A stretch of DNA of 13,531 nt from an uncultured Ileibacterium sp. (lineage in GTDB: Bacteria > Bacillota > Clostridia > Peptostreptococcales > Anaerovoracaceae). Shown piece after piece: positions 7,830 through 13,531 of the stretch. Numbering within the stretch: the stretch's first letter is position 1; every line of letters begins with the position of its first letter. The stretch covers positions 1 through 13,531 of the forward strand of contig CABTXQ010000032.1 of assembly GCA_902488835.1 (NCBI GenBank), written 5' to 3'. Both the position numbers and the translations under genes were made by a program. The notes beneath the pieces were generated by a model. The model was not told where the DNA came from. It searched no databases and saw only the letters and a program-made list of their open reading frames with translations.

Positions 7830-10800
7830 TCAGTCTTCAATTGAAGCAAGATCTGCTTCATTGATTTCTTCTAAATCATCTAAATCTATAGCTTCTTCTG
7901 TTCCATATTCGTCATCAATATCTATTGATGCCTCGATGTTTGCAACTGCATTTGCTTCAAACTCTGCCGTTGTATCATCTTCGTTCTCTTCATCTTCTCC
8001 GTCGTCTTCATCTACCGATCCGAAGTTTACGGCATCTAGCAAGCTTTCGAGACCTCTTTTTGGAAGTTCATCTTTTTTATTTGATTCATCAGCATCTATT
8101 TCATACATATCTGATTTTCTTGCATCATCATTTATCATTCGATCGACAGTTGAAATATTTTCATATTCTGATGTTTCTTTAAGCTTTATTTCTTTATTAT
8201 CGCCAGTCATAACCCTTATATCGAGTGCAAGTGCCTGAAGTTCTTTTATAAGCACCTTAAATGACTCCGGTATCCCAGGTTCCGGAATATTGTTACCCTT
8301 AACTATTGCTTCATAGGTGTTCACTCTTCCAACTATGTCATCAGATTTTACAGTAAGGATTTCCTGAAGGGTATATGCTGCACCATATGCCTCAAGTGCC
8401 CATACTTCCATCTCACCGAACCTCTGACCGCCGAACTGAGCCTTTCCTCCAAGAGGTTGCTGAGTTACAAGCGAATAAGGTCCAGTGCTTCTAGCATGAA
8501 TCTTATCATCTACAAGATGGTGAAGTTTTAACATATACATATATCCAACCGTTACTTCATTGTGGAAATATTCTCCTGTTCTGCCATCTCTAAGTCTCAA
8601 TTTACCGGTTTTTGGATATCCACAATCTTCGAGAAGGTCCATTACATCATTCTCGTTCGCTCCATCAAATACCGGCGTTGATATATACCATCCCTTTGTC
8701 TTCGCTGCTAATCCAAGATGTACTTCAAGCACCTGACCTACGTTCATTCTTGAAGGTATTCCAAGAGGATTGAGCATTACCTGCAGTGGCTCTCCGTCCT
8801 CTTTGAATGGCATATCTTCTTCAGGCAGTATCCTCGAAATTACACCCTTGTTACCGTGTCTTCCTGACATCTTATCGCCAACGGTTATCTTTCGCTTAGT
8901 AGCTATGTAAACTCTAACAACCTTTTCAACTCCAGGTGGAAGTTCTGAGTCTCCGCTCTTCTTTTCAAACACCTGTCTTGCAACTACTATTCCCTCTTCA
9001 CCATGCGGAACTCTTAGCGAAGTATCTCTTACATCTCTTGCCTTGTCACCAAATACTGCCCTGATAACCTTCATTTCCGCAGAAGGATCGGTATCACTCT
9101 TAGGTGTAAGTTTTCCCACTAGAATATCTGTGGACTTTACTTCGGCTCCTACTCTTACTATTCCGTCCTCATCAAGCTCCTTTAAGGCTTCTTCGCTTAC
9201 ATTAGGAATATCTCTTGTTATCGTCTCCTTACCAAGTTTAGTGTCTCTAGCATCACATTCATACTTTTCTATATGAAGAGATGTTAGTACATCATCCATA
9301 ACGAGTCTTTCGTTAAGAATAATAGCATCCTCGTAATTGTAACCTTCCCATGTCATGAAACCTATGAGAAGATTTTTTCCAAGTGAAATCTCGCCAAGGT
9401 TTGTAGATGGCCCGTCTGCAATTACCTCGTCTTTTTCTATATGTTCGCCTTCTGAAACTATTGGCCTTTGATTTATACAAGTTCCCTGGTTTGACCTTTG
9501 GAATTTAAGCATCTTGTATTCATCGATAAGTCCATCTTCATCACGTTCTATTTTGATATGTTTTGCATCAACGAATGTTACAACACCAGAATTTTTTGCT
9601 AGAACTACTGCACCGGAATCACAAGCTGCACGGTACTCAATTCCTGTTCCAACATATGGTGCTTCTGTAATCAGAAGCGGAACAGCCTGTCTCTGCATGT
9701 TTGATCCCATAAGAGCACGGTTCGCATCATCGTTCTCAAGAAAAGGAATCATCGCCGTTGCAACTGACACTACCTGCTTCGGGCTAACGTCCCTATAGTC
9801 GACTTTATCTCTTGGGACCATTGTTATTTCGCCATGTATCCCTCTTACTCCAACCTTGTTATTTAGGAAACGTCCTTCGGCATCAAGCGGCTCGTTAGCC
9901 TGAGCAACTATCATTAATTCCTCATCATCAGCTGACAGATAATCCACATGATCTGTTACTATGCCGGTCTCTTTATCAACTTTTCTATAAGGTGATTCAA
10001 TAAATCCATAATCATTGATTATTCCGTATGTTGTAAGAGATCCAATAAGTCCTATATTAGGTCCTTCCGGTGTTTCTACAGGACACATACGTCCGTAATG
10101 TGAATAGTGAATATCCCTTACTTCAAATCCTGCTCTTTCTCTAGAAAGACCGCCAGGTCCAAGTGCTGACAATCTTCTCTTATGCGTCAGCTCCGCAAGA
10201 GGATTGTTCTGATCCATGAACTGAGAAAGCTGAGAGCTTCCAAAAAACTCCCTTACTGCTGCAGTTACAGGCTTGATATTTATTAATTGCTGTGGGGTTG
10301 CACTATCTGTAGTCATGCGTTCCCTTACAGACCTTTCCATTCTTGCAAATCCTATTCTGAACTGATTTTGAAGTAATTCCCCAACAGTCCTCAGCCTACG
10401 ATTTCCAAGGTGATCGATATCATCAACCTCTCCAAGTCCGAAATTAAGATTGAGAAGATAGCTTACCGATGCAATTATATCTTCCAGAATTATGCTCTTT
10501 GGTGAAAGCTCATCCTTACGCCTTACAAATGCTTCTTTAATTTCTTCCTCATTATTTGAATTATCCAATATATCTTTAAGAACAGGATAGAATACCTTCT
10601 CTGAAAGTTTATATGGCTTGAGGTCAAAATCTACGTATTTAGACGGATCTACAAAGTTATTTCCGATTACCTTTGTAGTATCATTCTCGTTCTCGTCTTT
10701 TTTACCGTTAACTATAACAGAAACAACTCCTGCATCTTCAATTACCATCGCAAGATTCCTGTCGATTGTATCTCCTGCTGATACAATCGGCTCTCCGGTA

Positions 10801-11690
10801 TTCGGATCAAATACGTCCTCTGCCGCTACTGTATCAATCAATCTGTTATGTATTCCAAGTTTCTTGTTGTACTTATATCTTCCAACCTTTGCAAGATCGT
10901 ATCTCTTAGGATCAAAGAGCAGAGAGTTTAGCATTGATCTTGCATTATCAACTGCTACCATCTCACCCGGTCTTAAGCGTCTATATATCTCCTGAACTCC
11001 ACCATCGCTATCTGTTGTTGTGTCTTTTTCAAAAGTCGTCATTAGCCTCTGATCTGCACCGAACATCTCTATGATATCCTTGTTCGTGCCGAAACCGATA
11101 GCTCTCAAAAATGCTGTTATCGGAAGTTTTCTTGTTCTGTCAACTCTTACATTTATTACTCCTGATGCATCAGTTTCATATTCAAGCCAAGCTCCTCTGT
11201 TTGGGATTATCTGTGATGAGAAGAGGTCATTATTTGATTTGTCCTTTGTTACATCGTAATAAGGTCCCGGTGAACGAACAAGCTGTGTTACGACTGCTCT
11301 TTCCGCTCCGTTATATATGAATGTTCCCTGTTCTGTCATAAGAGGGAAATCTCCCATGAAAACCGGTTCCTTAAAGTTTACGTTGGTATCATTTTTTGTT
11401 AATTTTGCATATACGGTAAGAGCTGTTGCATATGTTGCATCACGCTCTTTACATTCTTCTTTTGAATATTTAGACCTGTTTGCAAATGAATAATCATAAA
11501 ATTCGAGGGTCATCGTGTCCGTTGCATCTCTAATCGGAGATATATCGTCTAACACCTCCTGAAGCCCCTCTTTTATAAACCATTCGTAAGACTTGGTCTG
11601 TATGTCTATGAGGTTAGGCATCTCGCATACTTCATCGAGTTTTCCATATGACATACGTTCTTTCCTACCGACTTTTACTGGTTTTGGCAT
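7830..11690 (-). CDS. rpoB: DNA-directed RNA polymerase subunit beta
   Basis: Beta forms the other half of the polymerase cleft. The protein has 1286 residues, about 90 more than B. subtilis RpoB. The ATG at 11690 is preceded by AAGGAG with a six-base gap. The rifampicin pocket [20 protein letters not shown] is intact: Asp493, His503 and Ser508 match E. coli Asp516, His526 and Ser531, so no classical resistance change is present. The active-site segment [12 protein letters not shown] holds Lys940 and Lys948, equivalent to E. coli Lys1065 and Lys1073. After the conserved C-terminal part that clamps beta' ([20 protein letters not shown]) comes a strongly acidic tail: the last 62 residues (from Ser1225) contain 29 Asp or Glu and no Lys or Arg. 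The gene starts 165 bases after rplL, behind two RNA hairpins that could lower its expression relative to the ribosomal proteins. Confidence 0.99.
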   Translation of the reverse strand: MPKPVKVGRKERMSYGKLDEVCEMPNLIDIQTKSYEWFIKEGLQEVLDDISPIRDATDTMTLEFYDYSFANRSKYSKEECKERDATYATALTVYAKLTKNDTNVNFKEPVFMGDFPLMTEQGTFIYNGAERAVVTQLVRSPGPYYDVTKDKSNNDLFSSQIIPNRGAWLEYETDASGVINVRVDRTRKLPITAFLRAIGFGTNKDIIEMFGADQRLMTTFEKDTTTDSDGGVQEIYRRLRPGEMVAVDNARSMLNSLLFDPKRYDLAKVGRYKYNKKLGIHNRLIDTVAAEDVFDPNTGEPIVSAGDTIDRNLAMVIEDAGVVSVIVNGKKDENENDTTKVIGNNFVDPSKYVDFDLKPYKLSEKVFYPVLKDILDNSNNEEEIKEAFVRRKDELSPKSIILEDIIASVSYLLNLNFGLGEVDDIDHLGNRRLRTVGELLQNQFRIGFARMERSVRERMTTDSATPQQLINIKPVTAAVREFFGSSQLSQFMDQNNPLAELTHKRRLSALGPGGLSRERAGFEVRDIHYSHYGRMCPVETPEGPNIGLIGSLTTYGIINDYGFIESPYRKVDKETGIVTDHVDYLSADDEELMIVAQANEPLDAEGRFLNNKVGVRGIHGEITMVPRDKVDYRDVSPKQVVSVATAMIPFLENDDANRALMGSNMQRQAVPLLITEAPYVGTGIEYRAACDSGAVVLAKNSGVVTFVDAKHIKIERDEDGLIDEYKMLKFQRSNQGTCINQRPIVSEGEHIEKDEVIADGPSTNLGEISLGKNLLIGFMTWEGYNYEDAIILNERLVMDDVLTSLHIEKYECDARDTKLGKETITRDIPNVSEEALKELDEDGIVRVGAEVKSTDILVGKLTPKSDTDPSAEMKVIRAVFGDKARDVRDTSLRVPHGEEGIVVARQVFEKKSGDSELPPGVEKVVRVYIATKRKITVGDKMSGRHGNKGVISRILPEEDMPFKEDGEPLQVMLNPLGIPSRMNVGQVLEVHLGLAAKTKGWYISTPVFDGANENDVMDLLEDCGYPKTGKLRLRDGRTGEYFHNEVTVGYMYMLKLHHLVDDKIHARSTGPYSLVTQQPLGGKAQFGGQRFGEMEVWALEAYGAAYTLQEILTVKSDDIVGRVNTYEAIVKGNNIPEPGIPESFKVLIKELQALALDIRVMTGDNKEIKLKETSEYENISTVDRMINDDARKSDMYEIDADESNKKDELPKRGLESLLDAVNFGSVDEDDGEDEENEDDTTAEFEANAVANIEASIDIDDEYGTEEAIDLDDLEEINEADLASIED

Positions 11691-11739
11691 GTTTTTCTCC
11701 TTAAGTATGTTTTGGAATTATTTTTATCTCTTTGCGCAC

Positions 11740-11794
11740 TTTGCACTTTTCTCAATCCGAATATCCGGATATCTCACCGTGAGAAAACTGCAAA
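11740..11794 (-). promoter_or_regulatory. Long imperfect hairpin in the rpoB leader, candidate processing site
   Basis: On the transcript, TTTGCAGTTTTCTCA (11794-11780) pairs with TGAGAAAAGTGCAAA (11754-11740) at 14 of 15 positions; the only mismatch is G opposite G. The 25-base interior can form a further 5-bp stem (ATCCG with CGGAT, 11770-11755) and contains the palindrome ATATCCGGATAT. No U-run follows. A long, nearly perfect duplex between the L12 and beta genes recalls the RNase III cleavage site at the same place in E. coli. Cleavage here is inference. A competing small stem, CTCA/TGAG at 11783-11773, uses part of the same sequence. Confidence 0.55.
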
Positions 11795-11806
11795 ATGCGT
11801 ATAGCA

Positions 11807-11839
11807 GAAAATTGGGCCCGGATAAAGAGCCCAATTTTC
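11807..11839 (-). terminator. Terminator-like hairpin between rplL and rpoB, probable partial terminator
   Basis: Seventeen bases after the rplL stop codon the transcript can form a perfect 11-bp stem, GAAAATTGGGC (11839-11829) with GCCCAATTTTC (11817-11807), around an 11-base loop. The stem is GC-rich at the loop and ends in four U residues that are themselves paired, with only CUGC beyond. The U-run is short, so full termination is unlikely and read-through into rpoB would be expected. This fits the known need for far more L12 than beta, and E. coli has a partial terminator at the same junction. The stem is nearly symmetrical and could also act weakly on the plus strand. The pairing is visible; its strength is inferred. 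Confidence 0.6.
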
Positions 11840-11855
11840 GCCAATTGTGCTTATA

Positions 11856-12221
11856 TTATTGAAGCTCAGCAACTGCTCCAACTGCTTCAAGTGCTTCCTT
11901 AAGCTTTTTAGCCTCTTCAGCCTCAACATTCTCTTTGATAACATTTGGTGCTCCGTCAACGAGTGCCTTAGCTTCCTTAAGTCCAAGTCCTGTAGCTTCT
12001 CTTACAGCCTTGATAACTTTAATCTTCTCTCCGCCGATTTCCTTAAGAACTACATTGTATTCACTCTTTTCCTCAGAGCCACCTTCGCCACCGCCTGCAG
12101 GTGCTACTGCTACTGCAGCTGCAGCAGATACTCCGAATTCCTCTTCACAAGCCTTTACAAGCTCATTCAGCTCCATTAGGGACATCTCCTTCAAGGCTTC
12201 AATGATCTTATCCTTATCCAT
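11856..12221 (-). CDS. rplL: 50S ribosomal protein L7/L12
   Basis: L12 dimers form the flexible stalk that recruits and stimulates translational GTPases, including the EF-G and EF-Tu encoded downstream. The 121 residues match the family. An N-terminal dimerisation and L10-binding segment spans about residues 1-32 ([20 protein letters not shown]), an Ala/Gly/Glu hinge spans 33-52, and the C-terminal factor-binding domain spans 53-121 with the signature [15 protein letters not shown]. The ATG at 12221 is preceded by AAAGGAG. The extreme C-terminus reads GAVAELQ, whereas most family members end close to GAKVELK; this is a small departure in an otherwise standard protein. The gene follows rplJ by 90 AT-rich bases in which I see no convincing structure, and it is followed by a terminator-like hairpin before rpoB. 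Confidence 0.98.
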   Translation of the reverse strand: MDKDKIIEALKEMSLMELNELVKACEEEFGVSAAAAVAVAPAGGGEGGSEEKSEYNVVLKEIGGEKIKVIKAVREATGLGLKEAKALVDGAPNVIKENVEAEEAKKLKEALEAVGAVAELQ

Positions 12222-12311
12222 TATTATCTCCTTTATCTACTATTTAACTTCTTAATATTTATTACTTTATTAAAATATTCTTTGACAGTAACTGCCTTTT
12301 TAATTATTTGA

Positions 12312-12815
12312 CTAAGCTTCTGCTTCAGGCATATCATCAGCGATAGCCTTGAATGTTCTGACAACCTTTGAAATAGGTGCTCTTACACTTCCCATGAAGC
12401 GAGCAATAAGCTCTTCTCTTGAAGGAATGTCAGCAAGAACCTCCACGCCAGCTTTATCATAGATTTTTCCTTCAACAAAACCGCCCTTGAATTCCATTTT
12501 TTCGAAATTCTTAATCGCTTTTTTGATAATTCTTGGACCGGCTGTTGCATCTTCAGAGCTTAATGCAAATGCACTCGAGCCCTTAAGAATATCTGCTAAT
12601 CCCTCATAATCTGTGCCTTCAATAGCTCTTTTTACAAGTGAGTTCTTATATACTTTGAACTTGACATTAGATTCTCTAAGCTCTTTACGGAGCTCATCAG
12701 CCTCTGACACCGTGATTCCAAGGTAGTCAACTGCAACAATGGAAACCGCTTCATCAAAGTTTGTTTTAATCTCATCTATGACAGCCTGTTTTGCTTTTCT
12801 TTCTTCTACAGACAT
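12312..12815 (-). CDS. rplJ: 50S ribosomal protein L10
   Basis: L10 anchors the L12 dimers to the 23S GTPase-associated region. The 167 residues are the usual length. The N-terminal rRNA-binding domain contains the conserved VDYLGITVSEADELRKELR and KVYKNSLVKRA segments. The C-terminal helix (about residues 145-162, PISKVVRTFKAIADD) is the part that binds L12 dimers in this family, and the end is acidic. The ATG at 12815 has AAAGGAG upstream. The gene sits behind a 176-base leader with a recognisable L10-leader fold and an overlapping intrinsic terminator. Its transcription is therefore probably controlled by the L10-L12 complex, as established for B. subtilis rplJL. Confidence 0.98.
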   Translation of the reverse strand: MSVEERKAKQAVIDEIKTNFDEAVSIVAVDYLGITVSEADELRKELRESNVKFKVYKNSLVKRAIEGTDYEGLADILKGSSAFALSSEDATAGPRIIKKAIKNFEKMEFKGGFVEGKIYDKAGVEVLADIPSREELIARFMGSVRAPISKVVRTFKAIADDMPEAEA

Positions 12816-12865
12816 TTATTCTCCTTTCCTGGACATAATATATATCCATTCTTTTAGTTTTTTAC

Positions 12866-12879
12866 TCTGCTTAGGCAGA
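12866..12879 (-). other. Small hairpin downstream of the L10 attenuator
   Basis: TCTGC (12879-12875) pairs with GCAGA (12870-12866) around loop CTAA, directly after the U-run of the attenuator. It has no U-run of its own and is too short to assign. It could protect the 5' side of the rplJ ribosome binding region or be chance. Confidence 0.25.
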
Positions 12880-12880
12880 T

Positions 12881-12908
12881 ATAAAAATCCTCGCTGAAGA
12901 CAGCGAGG
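12881..12908 (-). terminator. Intrinsic terminator of the L10-leader attenuator
   Basis: CCTCGCTG (12908-12901) pairs perfectly with CAGCGAGG (12896-12889) around the four-base loop TCTT, followed by ATTTTTAT. The stem is short but GC-rich and the U-run has five T residues. Its left arm is also the 3' strand of two helices in the leader fold, so terminator and leader fold exclude each other. It lies 66 bases upstream of the rplJ start, so termination here would cut off rplJ and potentially everything downstream. Confidence 0.82.
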
Positions 12909-12966
12909 TACTGTATATTGTACCTCGGCGGGATATTAAGCTTAAGCACCCGCTGTCTTCGGTTAG
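12889..12966 (-). ncRNA. L10 leader RNA (ribosomal protein autoregulatory element)
   Basis: The rplA-rplJ spacer shows the L10-leader plan. A basal helix GAAGACAGC (12960-12952) pairs with GCTGTCTTC (12904-12896). Inside it, a GC-rich arm forms from GGG (12951-12949) with CCC (12932-12930), optionally extended, and an arm GAGGTAC (12926-12920) pairs with GTACCTC (12911-12905) around loop AATATACA. The 3' strands overlap the left arm of the terminator that follows. In B. subtilis, binding of L10-(L12)4 to this kind of leader favours termination and so reduces rplJL transcription. The sequence shows the same pair of exclusive structures; regulation by the same mechanism is inferred from the family. 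It lies between the rplA stop at 12992 and the rplJ start at 12815. Confidence 0.85.
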
Positions 12967-12991
12967 CATTCATATTTATTTAAGTTCAAAA

Positions 12992-13531
12992 CTACATGAA
13001 GGATGAAACATTCAGCTTAACTCCAGGTCCCATAGTTGAAGCTATGGTAACGCTTCTGAAATATTGTCCCTTAGCTGCCGCCGGCTTTGCTTTGGCGATA
13101 GCTGAAATAATCGTATTTACATTTTCAATGAGTTTTGATTCCTCAAATGAGCTCTTTCCAACAGTTACGTGGATGATATTAGCTTTATCCAAGCGGTATT
13201 CTACCTTTCCGGCCTTAACCTCTTCAATTGCTTTTGCAACATCCATCGTTACCGTTCCTGCCTTAGGGTTAGGCATCAGTCCTTTAGGTCCAAGAACTCT
13301 TCCGAGTCTACCTACAACTCCCATCATATCCGGGGTTGCGATAACTGCGTCAAATTCAAACCAATTCTCTTTTTGAATTTTCTCAGACATGTCCTCAGCT
13401 CCAACATAGTCAGCTCCCGCTTCAGATGCCTCATCCGCCTTAGGACCTTTTGCGAATACGAGAACTCGCTTCGTCTTTCCTGTTCCGTTTGGCAAAATTA
13501 CAGCTCCTCTTACTTGTTGGTCTGCGTGTCT
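12992..13531 (-). CDS. rplA: 50S ribosomal protein L1 (5' end cut off by the window)
   Basis: L1 binds 23S rRNA at the L1 stalk, which guides deacylated tRNA out of the E site; in many bacteria it also represses its own mRNA. The frame is open to the window edge and gives 179 residues starting [20 protein letters not shown]; roughly the first 50 residues of the usual 230 or so are missing. The family signature is present around [16 protein letters not shown], and the C-terminus reads [19 protein letters not shown] at 13495 could be mistaken for a start, but the conserved residues continue upstream of it without a break, so it is an internal leucine codon. The gene normally follows rplK, which would lie beyond the window. 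The 176-base gap to rplJ holds the L10 leader. Confidence 0.97.
   Translation of the reverse strand, partial: RHADQQVRGAVILPNGTGKTKRVLVFAKGPKADEASEAGADYVGAEDMSEKIQKENWFEFDAVIATPDMMGVVGRLGRVLGPKGLMPNPKAGTVTMDVAKAIEEVKAGKVEYRLDKANIIHVTVGKSSFEESKLIENVNTIISAIAKAKPAAAKGQYFRSVTIASTMGPGVKLNVSSFM

Noticed and set aside
7861..8238. Serine-rich plus-strand open frame
   Set aside because: It is the complement of the Asp/Glu-rich tail of rpoB (GAT and GAA read in reverse give Ser- and Phe-type codons). No independent coding evidence.
11691..11806. Possible internal promoter for rpoB (TTGAGA followed by GATAAA)
   Set aside because: The spacing between the two boxes is about 21 bases, too long for a normal sigma-A promoter, and no better -10 box is present. 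Not supported.
12222..12311. Regulatory structure in the rplJ-rplL spacer
   Set aside because: The 90 bases are very AT-rich with only trivial self-complementarity; nothing above chance is visible.
12939..12946. Palindrome GCTTAAGC inside the L10 leader
   Set aside because: It can only fold on itself as a tight, unstable hairpin and lies in the variable arm of the leader; no separate function is supported.
12961..13010. Possible promoter for rplJ just after rplA (TTGAAC and nearby AT-rich boxes)
   Set aside because: A promoter for rplJ is plausible, but no -35/-10 pair with acceptable sequence and spacing could be found, so none is annotated.
13493..13495. TTG as the start of a shorter L1
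   Set aside because: Conserved L1 sequence ([12 protein letters not shown]) continues upstream in frame to the window edge, so the gene is simply truncated by the window.

Overview
The window is a core gene-expression cluster. Every gene reads from the minus strand, so transcription runs from high to low coordinates: rplA (5' end cut off) - rplJ - rplL - rpoB - rpoC - rpsL - rpsG - fusA - tuf (3' end cut off). It joins the L1/L10/L12-beta-beta' block to the str block (S12, S7, EF-G, EF-Tu) without interruption. This arrangement, the strong AGGAGG-type ribosome binding sites, the AT-rich composition, the Gram-positive type S12 with an N-terminal insertion, and a Firmicutes-type L10 leader point to a low-GC Gram-positive bacterium (Bacillota, class Clostridia). 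The RpoB length with its acidic tail, and the direct rpoC-rpsL junction without an L7Ae-like gene, suggest something like Lachnospiraceae. That family-level placement is inference and needs a database comparison.

Layout in transcription order: the last 179 codons of rplA (13531-12992); a 176-base spacer with an L10 leader and an embedded intrinsic terminator (attenuator); rplJ (12815-12312); a 90-base AT-rich spacer; rplL (12221-11856); a 165-base spacer with a terminator-like hairpin and a second long imperfect hairpin; rpoB (11690-7830); 17 bases; rpoC (7812-4138); a 73-base spacer with a GC-rich hairpin; rpsL (4064-3648); a 94-base spacer that folds on paper into a three-way junction; rpsG (3553-3083, GTG start); 16 bases; fusA (3066-1000); 22 bases; tuf (977 to the window edge). 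I support no gene on the plus strand. No gene-free stretch exceeds 176 bases, and I see no mobile element, CRISPR array, tRNA or rRNA gene.

The genes make the L1 and L10-(L12)n stalk proteins, the two large RNA polymerase subunits, two 30S proteins (decoding-site S12 and head protein S7) and the two main elongation factors. They are expected to be co-expressed and growth-rate regulated. All reading frames are intact with canonical catalytic motifs, and the known major rifampicin (RpoB) and streptomycin (S12) resistance positions that I checked are wild-type.

The coding content is ordinary. The interest lies in the spacers, where four separate RNA structures sit at points where stoichiometry between neighbours changes: L1/L10, L12/beta, beta'/S12 and S12/S7. 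The L10 leader belongs to a known class. The S12-S7 three-way junction and the tandem rplL-rpoB hairpins are less easily assigned and are the best candidates for follow-up. I found no evidence of a wholly new biological system.
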